Shown: positions 27,266 to 34,585 of the stretch, one piece after another
Numbering within the stretch: position 1 is the first letter of the stretch
How the letters are laid out: each line of letters begins with the position of its first letter
From: Balneolaceae bacterium UBA7797
GTDB taxonomy: Bacteria; Bacteroidota; Rhodothermia; Balneolales; Balneolaceae
Reading direction: 5' to 3'
Assembly: GCA_002480645.1 (NCBI GenBank)
Contig: DLCN01000019.1
Span: 238,145-302,144, forward strand
Length of the DNA stretch: 64,000 nt
Position numbers and translations under genes: made by a program
The notes under the pieces: model-generated
The model's input: only the letters and a program-made list of their open reading frames with translations
What the model was told of the DNA's origin: nothing
Databases searched by the model: none

Positions 27266-29557
27266 CTACCCAAAACTGGAGTGCGGACCAATCCCTTTAA
27301 TGGTAAAAGTGAATTGCAGGTAAAATCCATTTTCCGTTTCAGCCTGATAAGTGGCATCCAGCTGCTGAAGCTGGGCGTGAACCAGAGTAAGCCCGAGATT
27401 TCTAGGCGTGTTAAAATCAACTCCCTCCGGAAAACCGGATCCATTATCCCGATAGGTGATAGTAACTTCATCACCCACTCCCTTAACAGACACCAAGATC
27501 TTTTTATCCGGCTGATCGGTAAAGGCATATTTAAAGGAATTCGTCACCAATTCATTAAGCATCAACCCGATCGGGATCGCTTCATTGATGTTGAGTTTAT
27601 ACTCCGCAATATCCATCTCAAATTGAACATTATCATTGCCACCGGCCTGCATGGTTGAACCAATCGCATCGAGCAACATTTCCAGATAAGAACGCACATT
27701 CACTGACGAAAGATCATGGGTCTGATACATGAGTTCGTGCACCATGGCGATGGAGATGATCCTGCCAATACTTTGATCCAGATATTCGGACAGGCGTTCA
27801 TCATTCAGCTCATTCTTTTGCAGTTCCAGCAAACCGGATACGATCGCCAGATTATTTTTAACCCGGTGATGAATTTCCGAAAGCAAGGTGGTTTTCTCCT
27901 GCAGGGATCGTTCGATCGTCTCGGCATTTTTCTTACGTTCGGTAATATCCTGAGTCATCCCCATCACCCTGATCACCTCTTTATTCTCATTAAAGATCGG
28001 CACAAAGGATGAGATGAAATTTCGTTCGTTCACTTCAAATTCAAACTCAGAATCCTTCCCCTCCAGAGCTTCATCAAACAACTTTAACACTCCCACACTT
28101 TGCTCTTCGCCCAGTAATTGCGGATAAGTGATCCCCAAAAAGTCGTTGATATCCTCGATCCCGAACATGCGTAACCCGGCATCATTGATCGAAATGAGCT
28201 CCCCTTCCAGGTTGATCTCATGAATACAGATCGGGGAATGAGTGATGAGTGCTTTGTGTCGGTTTTCCTTTTTTTCCAGCTCCTTTTCCATCATGATCCG
28301 GGATGTGATCTCATTGGAGATCACCGTTATACCCATCACTTCTCCGTCATTTTTATAAATGGGAGAAAACCAGTTTTGCCAGTACATCAGGTCCCCATTC
28401 CTATCCAGCAGCTCTAACTCCTGCTCAAAAGATTCCCCATTGAACGCGCGGTCGTAGCACTCTTTCAGTACCGACCTCGAAGATTCATTCAATGAATCAA
28501 AAATACTATCACCTATGCGGATGCTTTTTGTAGTCATTGTATCATTAATCGACTGCTCGTGATAGGTGTTGAATGCCAGATACCGATAGTTTTTATCTAA
28601 CGAGAAAATGGATAGTCTTTTTGGGCTTTCAAGCACCGATTGGAGTAATTCCGAATTTTTTCGGAACTCTTCTTTGCTTTCGAACAACTCCCGGGTGCGC
28701 TCTTCTAATTTTGATCGTAACTCCTCGGGTTGGCGCAAAATGCCATAGAAGAAATAACTGATCAAAATGGATAAAAAGATCGATACTCCGATCAGTACAT
28801 AATAATTGTATAATGCATAATTGGGGCCAACATAGGTCCCGGACAGTTTCCAATCTCCTTCCGGCAGATCCAGTGTGTCAGATATTTTATACTTGATGGG
28901 ATCTTCTTCCGGCAGAAAGAATTCCTCCTTTCCCGTATTTGGATTGATCTTGGAAAGCTGAAAATGAAAGCGATCCGCATAGTCATTGATTCCCGAGCGC
29001 TTGATCAGGGTTTCCATATACAAAATAACCGCGGAGAATCCCCATAATTCATCCTCAACATATACCGGGATACGGCCAATTACCGCTAATCCACCTTGTT
29101 TCAACTCCAACGGACCGGCGAAATAAATAAAATTACTCTCTTCTGCCAGTAACACTTCCTGCCGGGTCTTTGGATCGTTAAGAATGTCATACCCCAATAC
29201 CGACTCATTTCCTTCGAGAGGATACACATACTCAATCACTCCATCGGGCACCAACTCTAATACATCCACCGATTTGTGATTTTTCACAAGATTGGAAGCG
29301 ATCTTTTCAAAATTCCTCACCTCCCCATTGTCACCGACGGTAAGAGCAAGCAGCAAGGCTGCGCTGTACGACTCATTGATGGTCTCTTCGATCCTCTGTT
29401 CAATGATCTCAAGTACCTTGCTTACTTCACGTACTCTTTCCTGTTCTTCCACACTATATCGTTGCCAGGCAATGATCATACCCACAGCAAGTATAATTAC
29501 ACCAACAATAACGCTGTATAAGCCGGGATGCCCTTTTTTAAAAGTTCTTAACCTCAC
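27266..29557 (-). CDS. Membrane sensor histidine kinase: CHASE-like sensor, PAS domains, HisKA_2
   Basis: A 763-residue protein from GTG 29557. TM1 is at about 14-33 (LYSVIVGVIILAVGMIIAW). A periplasmic sensor of about 220 residues contains the CHASE-type phrases EIIEQRIEETINESYSAALL, VLELVPDGVIEYVYPLEGN and LWGFSAVILYMETLI. TM2 is at about 252-272. Two PAS domains follow (about 295-420 and 425-545), then EIHHRVKNNLAIVSGLLELQ near residue 560 and an ATPase domain with NELVTNSFKYAF and YRDNGSGFPEGV. CHASE domains bind small extracellular ligands. The catalytic part is close to that of the tandem kinases at 9.8-13.3 kb. No regulator gene is adjacent. Confidence 0.92.
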   Translation of the reverse strand: MRLRTFKKGHPGLYSVIVGVIILAVGMIIAWQRYSVEEQERVREVSKVLEIIEQRIEETINESYSAALLLALTVGDNGEVRNFEKIASNLVKNHKSVDVLELVPDGVIEYVYPLEGNESVLGYDILNDPKTRQEVLLAEESNFIYFAGPLELKQGGLAVIGRIPVYVEDELWGFSAVILYMETLIKRSGINDYADRFHFQLSKINPNTGKEEFFLPEEDPIKYKISDTLDLPEGDWKLSGTYVGPNYALYNYYVLIGVSIFLSILISYFFYGILRQPEELRSKLEERTRELFESKEEFRKNSELLQSVLESPKRLSIFSLDKNYRYLAFNTYHEQSINDTMTTKSIRIGDSIFDSLNESSRSVLKECYDRAFNGESFEQELELLDRNGDLMYWQNWFSPIYKNDGEVMGITVISNEITSRIMMEKELEKKENRHKALITHSPICIHEINLEGELISINDAGLRMFGIEDINDFLGITYPQLLGEEQSVGVLKLFDEALEGKDSEFEFEVNERNFISSFVPIFNENKEVIRVMGMTQDITERKKNAETIERSLQEKTTLLSEIHHRVKNNLAIVSGLLELQKNELNDERLSEYLDQSIGRIISIAMVHELMYQTHDLSSVNVRSYLEMLLDAIGSTMQAGGNDNVQFEMDIAEYKLNINEAIPIGLMLNELVTNSFKYAFTDQPDKKILVSVKGVGDEVTITYRDNGSGFPEGVDFNTPRNLGLTLVHAQLQQLDATYQAETENGFYLQFTFTIKGIGPHSSFG

Positions 29558-29712
29558 ACGTAAACCGATCTTGTTTTAGCTGCAATATATCCACCAGCCA
29601 TATTTCTAACCATTATAATTTATGTGGCACCAAAACGGGAGATAAAAGGCTCTTTTAATAGTCGGCGGAATTAAGCACTTTCATTTTATTTAAACATGAA
29701 GCTCGCTGCATA

Positions 29713-29799
29713 ATGAAGTTTTACTCCGTCTTATTTTTCGCCATTATTTTCCTCACCTTAAATCTCACTCCTTCCAGAGGGCAATTCATCGTAGATTGA
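29713..29799 (+). pseudogene. Stub of a secreted-protein gene (signal peptide then stop)
   Basis: ATG 29713 opens a 28-codon frame encoding a textbook signal peptide (MKFYSVLFFAIIFLTLNLTP, then SRGQFIVD) and a TGA directly after the expected cleavage region. A signal peptide without a mature protein suggests a gene truncated by rearrangement at the left edge of the AT-rich island. The following 290 bases to the toxin gene contain a small palindrome (AATAAGTGCTTATT, 29888-29901) but no continuation of the protein that I could see. A functional micropeptide is less likely. Confidence 0.45.
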
Positions 29800-30087
29800 C
29801 TTTAACAGATAGATGTACTCCGTTATTCCTTATGTCTATAAAGGTAAATAAATACAATAACGTGATTCAGGATGCTTACCCTATGAGTAAATAAGTGCTT
29901 ATTGACAAGTTTTTAATAAAAATTGTAAGCTGAAGATGGTTAGCCCCCCTTTCTTCCAGCGCCGGTTGCCGGGCAAGATTTTTGTCTATCTGGCTTGTCC
30001 AACATAATTCTTGTAATTTGGTTTATAACCGTTTTTTAATTTAAGTTCATCTATAACAGGGGACGAAAAAACATCATAGAATATTTC

Positions 30088-30399
30088 GTGAGAATTTCAT
30101 TTGAAAATGAAGAGCTAAGAGAAATTTGTCTTAAATCTGAAGTTGCAGCCAACTATCTTGATATACACTCCTCGGAAAATCTTAAAACACGGTTATCAGA
30201 GCTCCGTTCTGCAGAAAACTTTCAGGAAGAAGTAATAAATTACTATATTCAAGAACAGGTAGAAGGGAAGTTATATAAGATTGATTTGGGGAAATTTAAT
30301 CTGTATTTGGTACCAGTAAATAAACCGCTTCATTTTGATGAGGCTGGAAAACTTATCCGGAGCCATGTTACTCGGTTAAAAGTAGTGGACATAAAATAA
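30088..30399 (+). CDS. HigB-like toxin of a type II toxin-antitoxin pair
   Basis: A 103-residue protein from GTG 30088 (MRISFENEELREICLKSEVA). The layout follows the RelE/HigB 'killer protein' fold: N-terminal helices, then KTRLSELRSAENFQ and the C-terminal strands YKIDLGKFNLYLVPVN and RLKVVDIK. HigB toxins are mRNA interferases that cut on the ribosome. The usual basic active-site residues are not clearly placed and residues are more acidic than usual, so the fold call is better than the activity call. The next gene, 7 bases downstream, encodes a HigA-like protein, the normal toxin-first order of HigBA pairs. Confidence 0.65.
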   Translation: MRISFENEELREICLKSEVAANYLDIHSSENLKTRLSELRSAENFQEEVINYYIQEQVEGKLYKIDLGKFNLYLVPVNKPLHFDEAGKLIRSHVTRLKVVDIK

Positions 30400-30406
30400 C
30401 AATGCT

Positions 30407-31492
30407 GTGACTCAACTTTCTTCTTTTAAAGCAAACTGGTGTTCTACTCCTGGTAGTTCTATTCTCGATTTAATAGAACACAAGAATATACCAAAAGCTA
30501 CACTTCCCAGTCTTCTCAATATTTCAATATCTGCTCTTGAAGATTTGCTTAATGGGTTTAAACCTATTGATGATCATATGGCAGAAAATTTATCCAATAG
30601 TATTGGTGGTTCTATTGATTTTTGGATCAAGAGGGAAAAGCAATACCGAGATGATTTGAAAAGATTACAGCTTGTACCAAAGGAAGAAGTTCTAAAAAAC
30701 TTTGATACTGAGTATGTAATTCAGAGCTTTAATTTTTTTAACCCGAAGAATACTGAAAAGCTTTTCCTTTCATTCTTTGATACACCAGACTTTCCATCAT
30801 GGAAAAATAAATATGAAATGCTTTTTCAAAGAACACTTTTTAAAAAATCAGAAAAATTAGATTTTAAAAAACTAAGTCTGGCTACTTGGTTACGTGCCGC
30901 GGAAATTCACTCCAAGTCAATTGTAGTTGAAAACTTGGATACTTCAAAGTTAATCGCTTCGTTAGATGAAATTAAAGAGCTTACAAAAGAAAAAGACCCT
31001 AAGATTTTTATACCGCTACTGAAGGATATCTTTGCAAAATGTGGAATTAAGTTTGTAGTGCTTAGAACCCCTACAGGATGCCCCGTAAGTGGTGCTATTC
31101 GATTATATGATAACAATCCTTTACTAATTTTAAGTTTTAGGTTTAGAACGGATGATCATTTTTGGTTTACAATTTTCCACGAGATTGGGCATTTGGTTCA
31201 GCACCAAATTGATGAGCTCTATTTAGAGAAAGAACTAAATGAAAAGGAAACCGATATAATTGAAAAAGAGGCAAACCTCTTCGCAGAGAGAATTCTTCTA
31301 TCGGGTTTAGATAGTACTGAACTTGAACGTTTTCCCATTAACCATCGTGACTTGATACGAAGAGCTGTACGGTTAAATATTTCACCAGGTATTTTAGTTG
31401 GGCAACTCCAACACCATGGCATCGTCAGCTATCAACATTTCAATAACCTAAAACGACGTTATACATGGGAAGAAATTTTTTCTACCCAGTAA
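30407..31492 (+). CDS. HigA-like antitoxin: XRE helix-turn-helix plus ImmA/IrrE metallopeptidase
   Basis: A 361-residue protein from GTG 30407. The N-terminal XRE-type HTH lies at about 17-75 (SILDLIEHKNIPKATLPSLL, ISALEDLLNGFKPIDDHMAE) and the ImmA/IrrE domain at about 190-340 with the zinc motif FTIFHEIGHLVQHQ and the third ligand Glu in EKEANLFAERILL. Such HTH-peptidase fusions repress their own toxin operon and can be cleaved or cleave repressors on stress, as ImmA does in ICEBs1. The 3' end overlaps the convergent modification-operon gene by 11 bases. The fusion is larger than plain HigA (about 100 residues). Confidence 0.82.
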   Translation: MTQLSSFKANWCSTPGSSILDLIEHKNIPKATLPSLLNISISALEDLLNGFKPIDDHMAENLSNSIGGSIDFWIKREKQYRDDLKRLQLVPKEEVLKNFDTEYVIQSFNFFNPKNTEKLFLSFFDTPDFPSWKNKYEMLFQRTLFKKSEKLDFKKLSLATWLRAAEIHSKSIVVENLDTSKLIASLDEIKELTKEKDPKIFIPLLKDIFAKCGIKFVVLRTPTGCPVSGAIRLYDNNPLLILSFRFRTDDHFWFTIFHEIGHLVQHQIDELYLEKELNEKETDIIEKEANLFAERILLSGLDSTELERFPINHRDLIRRAVRLNISPGILVGQLQHHGIVSYQHFNNLKRRYTWEEIFSTQ

Positions 31493-32393
31493 ATCGTTTG
31501 TATAGGTTTGGACTTTTCTGCCAGTTACATATTGCATCTTCCATGATTTGCATTGCAAATGGGTAGCCAAGAAACCTTCCAAGCTCAATTGTAAGCTCTT
31601 CAAGTCTTGAATTGCTGATGTTAGCTCCAAACAGATCTTTTGCTCCTTTAAGGGGGCCTGTAGCCCCCTTAAAATATGGGCTCCCAGGTTCGATAGGATA
31701 TAAGTTCAGCTTACCGAGCATACATAGAAAATCGAATCTTGCCATCCTTCCAAATCTAAATACTGAGCCTATTGTTTCGTATAAGTAATCAAACAAATCG
31801 GACGGTGTATCACCCACTTCTTCTATAGCATGTAATAGCTGCAATTGATGGGAATAATGACTACCAACCCATTCAAGGTAAGTTTCTACAGACCGTCCAA
31901 AATTTTTAAGGGTTTCGTATTTTCTATGATTTCCGAATTTTCCATGGGCTTTTATATTATTCATTTCCCCATCTAACCATGAATGAAATTCATCTAAGTG
32001 ATTAGTTACATTCTCCCACGTCCATATGTAATTTGTATTTATCCCTGAATAGAAGGCTCTAATTAAATTCCATGAACCTGGCTTCGCCTTGCCAAACCAA
32101 ATAGTAATAAAGATTAGCCAAACTGCTTCATCAAGCTCGTCATTACTATGAAAATATCTTGCTCCCTTTAATGGATTAAAATTTCTGGCGTGTGGGTCAG
32201 AAAAGGATTCTGCATAATCTTTTCTACTCAGGACCCCGCAAAACTCAATGTCTCGAATACTATCAATCAATTGTAAAATGAACGCCTCTCTACTATGTGG
32301 GCTGCTTATTCCCGGTATTTCTAGATTCTCATTTTCAAATTGTACAATACGACCTTCTAAGTCAGCAGGCTTAGGAATTGTTATTTGCTCCAT
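31482..32393 (-). CDS. DNA-glycosylase-like protein, candidate alpha-glutamyl/putrescinyl-thymine pyrophosphorylase clade 3
   Basis: A 303-residue protein from ATG 32393 (MEQITIPKPADLEGRIVQFE); a TTG seven codons upstream is open. It is mostly helical. Visible landmarks are NPLKGARYFHSNDELDEAVW, FGNHRKYETLKNFGRSVETY, a likely helix-hairpin region FGRMARFDFLCMLGKLNLYP, and GSPYFKGATGPLKGAKDLFG. These recall the HhH-glycosylase-related families that Iyer, Aravind and colleagues named alpha-glutamyl/putrescinyl-thymine pyrophosphorylases, which replace a phosphate on 5-hydroxymethylpyrimidine in DNA with an amine-containing group. The clade match is from memory and tentative. It overlaps the upstream gene by 23 bases, the last gene of the three-gene operon. 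Confidence 0.5.
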   Translation of the reverse strand: MEQITIPKPADLEGRIVQFENENLEIPGISSPHSREAFILQLIDSIRDIEFCGVLSRKDYAESFSDPHARNFNPLKGARYFHSNDELDEAVWLIFITIWFGKAKPGSWNLIRAFYSGINTNYIWTWENVTNHLDEFHSWLDGEMNNIKAHGKFGNHRKYETLKNFGRSVETYLEWVGSHYSHQLQLLHAIEEVGDTPSDLFDYLYETIGSVFRFGRMARFDFLCMLGKLNLYPIEPGSPYFKGATGPLKGAKDLFGANISNSRLEELTIELGRFLGYPFAMQIMEDAICNWQKSPNLYKRFTG

Positions 32394-33186
32394 AGTATTT
32401 GATTTTTTCAGCAATCCAGTTTCTAATTTCTACCATTACATTTCTTGTTACCCCAAAACTACTTTGGATATTGTGATTATATCCCAAAACAAAGATTTTT
32501 TTTTGAAGAACAATCTCTCCAATCCTTGATGATACCCCCTCAAAAGAATATCCCGGGATATCCTTACCACTTCTTGGTAAATCCCATCTTTCCTGCCTCA
32601 TTGATTTAAAATCTACATCAGAGATCTTTAAAAAATTATCAACAACACTTTTACCGTTCAACAATAAGATCTTAATCGTTGATTTCTTAACTAATTCTCC
32701 TAAAATATTTGATCCTTCGGATAGCAAACATTCCTTCTGTTGTGTATTTAAGCTGCCCCATTTCGTTTTTGTAGCAAATGGAATTAAGTCTAAATGACAT
32801 GCTGATAAGTAAGGAAAGTAATATGATAAATCACTGCCAGACATAAGAAAATCCAGCTTTTTAAACCATTTATCATATGGGTTATTTTTGAAATAAATTT
32901 GATTAAGTCTTAGTATTTCACTCAATTGATTTTCCGAAACTTGAGACCATTTATTTAATCCTAGTGACCTAAGAGTATGAAATCTTCTTAACGCACCATC
33001 GATTTCATTTCCCTTTGAATCTAAGAATTCTTTGTCACTAGGATTTATACCAACTGTTGCCACATGTGACTTATCGATATCTCCAAACATAATTATTGGT
33101 GACGCCCAACTAATTATTTCAAGATCCATTTCTGCTAAAATTTCTAACTTTCTAATACTAGATAAAAGTTCATTCTCGATTTGCAT
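32371..33186 (-). CDS. Uracil-DNA-glycosylase-superfamily-like protein
   Basis: A 271-residue protein. The N-terminal VATVGINPSDKEF (about 42-54) resembles motif 1 of the uracil-DNA glycosylase superfamily (GxNPG..E). It is followed at a typical distance by HLDLIPFATKTKWGSL (131-146), a strand ILLLNGKSVVDNF (173-185), and VLGYNHNIQSSFGVTRN (233-249) in the place of the HPS-type motif. The order strand-GxNPS, LxPF, LLxNG and GxxHN supports the fold. The motifs differ from true UDGs, so base removal from DNA is not assured; a nucleotide- or base-handling enzyme is equally possible. Middle gene of the operon, overlapping both neighbours. Confidence 0.55.
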   Translation of the reverse strand: MQIENELLSSIRKLEILAEMDLEIISWASPIIMFGDIDKSHVATVGINPSDKEFLDSKGNEIDGALRRFHTLRSLGLNKWSQVSENQLSEILRLNQIYFKNNPYDKWFKKLDFLMSGSDLSYYFPYLSACHLDLIPFATKTKWGSLNTQQKECLLSEGSNILGELVKKSTIKILLLNGKSVVDNFLKISDVDFKSMRQERWDLPRSGKDIPGYSFEGVSSRIGEIVLQKKIFVLGYNHNIQSSFGVTRNVMVEIRNWIAEKIKYYGANNNS

Positions 33187-34183
33187 TAGTAATACTTCTA
33201 CTCCTTTTATCCGTATAATCCATATAAATTTTATTTACAAATTTCTCTTTTTCATCAAGAAATCTATCAATCATTTTGTTCTTTATTAAATAATGACACT
33301 TTAGCAAAATGGCTATATCTTGCCAATACTCGTCAAGTTTTAATTCTTTAATATCTATATCAAATCCTTTTCTTAGACCTTCCTCAACCAGTAATAGCTC
33401 ATTAAACTTTGCGATTGGGTCTTTTGTCATTCGTGGCATTATACAGTCCTCGGGAGCTTGATATCCTTCATCCAAATAATCCGATAAATTTTTCTCAAAC
33501 TTATCTTCCGCATAGTAATGCAGACTTCCAACATTATGTACATAGTCACCTAATTTATAACCCAACTCACGGGCCACTAATTCCTGAATCATAGTAAAAG
33601 CAAAAATATCATGGGGTAATCCATACACTATATCGTTCGACCTCATATTTGTAATCATTATTAGTTTTTCTTCTCTTACTAAGAACTGAAATGAAAGTGT
33701 ACATGGAGTACTTACATTGTCTTTCAAATGGTCAACTAAATCTATCTTATCGTATATCTGAATTACTGCCTTTTTCGAATCCCTCCTCCTCTTTAAAAGC
33801 TCAATAACATTCTTGAATTGATTTTGATGTTCTGTTATCCCCTTGAATCTTGGGCCATATGAATCGTCCGCTGTTAACTTATCCTTAGAAGTAACATGTT
33901 TTCTATATTCAGGTATATAGTACTCGATAAAATCTAACCCACCCGAACCTGATAAATACCAGAGGAATTCACCAAATGCACTAAACGGTGTTGATCTTGA
34001 CTCTGAAATACTTAGGCGTGCCCTTGGGTTTGTAAGAATTAGTTTAGCATCTATTATTTCCTTTATTATTTGTTTCTTGCCTCTTGAAGCTGGTACTTCT
34101 GATCCTTTTTCTTGAATAATTCGATATACGCTGTTCAATAAGTCATCAATAGTATCGGAAGAAATTAACCGGTGATTTATCAT
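33170..34183 (-). CDS. Thymidylate-synthase-family enzyme, predicted (d)CMP-type pyrimidine hydroxymethylase or methylase
   Basis: A 337-residue ThyA-fold protein. Matched to E. coli ThyA: Glu58 = E72 (FGEFLWYLSG), Tyr94 = Y109 (DDSYGPRF), catalytic Cys146 = C161 (STPCTLSFQF), Arg166 = R181 (MRSNDIVYGLP), and His207/Tyr209 = H222/Y224 (GSLHYYAED). The Asn177 position, which selects uracil, is D192 (GLPHDIFAF). The same change is found in T4 dCMP hydroxymethylase, and N-to-D mutation switches thymidylate synthase to dCMP. The phosphate-binding Arg pair DSRR reads DSKK. A C-terminal extension of about 90 residues replaces the folate-capping end. First gene of the operon; housekeeping thymidylate synthase is unlikely. 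Confidence 0.8.
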   Translation of the reverse strand: MINHRLISSDTIDDLLNSVYRIIQEKGSEVPASRGKKQIIKEIIDAKLILTNPRARLSISESRSTPFSAFGEFLWYLSGSGGLDFIEYYIPEYRKHVTSKDKLTADDSYGPRFKGITEHQNQFKNVIELLKRRRDSKKAVIQIYDKIDLVDHLKDNVSTPCTLSFQFLVREEKLIMITNMRSNDIVYGLPHDIFAFTMIQELVARELGYKLGDYVHNVGSLHYYAEDKFEKNLSDYLDEGYQAPEDCIMPRMTKDPIAKFNELLLVEEGLRKGFDIDIKELKLDEYWQDIAILLKCHYLIKNKMIDRFLDEKEKFVNKIYMDYTDKRSRSITNANRE

Positions 34184-34395
34184 GTCATTTTTTTTACTTA
34201 GTACATATTCTATTTCATAAGTAACTTAAAAATAATAATTCGTAGATAAACCAACTCAAATAATTAATAGCTTCATTACCAATGCATACTCCATTACAGA
34301 TACATCTTATATTATATTTGAAAATGACATAGATTGAGATTTTCGACCAACGGAAAGAAGACGAGATAAAATGGATAATACCAGAGAAGCATAAA

Positions 34396-34440
34396 ACAAA
34401 AAAGCCTTGCACCGCTTTAAGTAATTGCGATACAAGGCTT
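34396..34440 (-). terminator. Rho-independent terminator behind tRNA-Phe
   Basis: AAGCCTTG and CAAGGCTT pair across 23 bases, and on the minus strand the stem runs into TTTTTTG. It lies 10 bases beyond the 3' end of the tRNA gene. Confidence 0.7.
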
Positions 34441-34450
34441 TTCTTCAGTG

Positions 34451-34523
<73 letters not shown>

Positions 34524-34537
34524 TTTTAGAAGGACGG

Positions 34538-34568
34538 CAAAGATACTGCCTTTCCAAACTATTTCCAA
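34538..34568 (-). promoter_or_regulatory. Promoter of tRNA-Phe (TTG-N20-TATCTTTG)
   Basis: On the minus strand TTG (34568-34566), a 20-base spacer and TATCTTTG (34545-34538) fit the Bacteroidota -33/-7 promoter exactly. The tRNA 5' end is 15 bases downstream. This is the cleanest promoter in the window and supports the taxonomic reading. Confidence 0.75.
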
Positions 34569-34585
34569 TATTCTTCAACGATTAT

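Larger units (their letters stand above)
30088..34183. other. AT-rich accessory island beside tRNA-Phe
   Basis: Five genes (a toxin-antitoxin pair rightward, a three-gene operon leftward) are visibly richer in A+T than everything around them, in codon use as well as spacers. The island lies on the 3' side of a tRNA-Phe gene and next to a truncated gene. No integrase, transposase or repeated tRNA end was found, so the mode of arrival is unknown. Confidence 0.6.

Noticed and set aside
27242..27658. 138-codon frame opposite the CHASE-like kinase
   Set aside because: Antisense shadow of the ATPase domain.
29800..30087. Possible attachment site (duplicated tRNA-Phe end) at the left island edge
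   Set aside because: No copy of the tRNA 3' sequence could be found there by reading; no integrase either.
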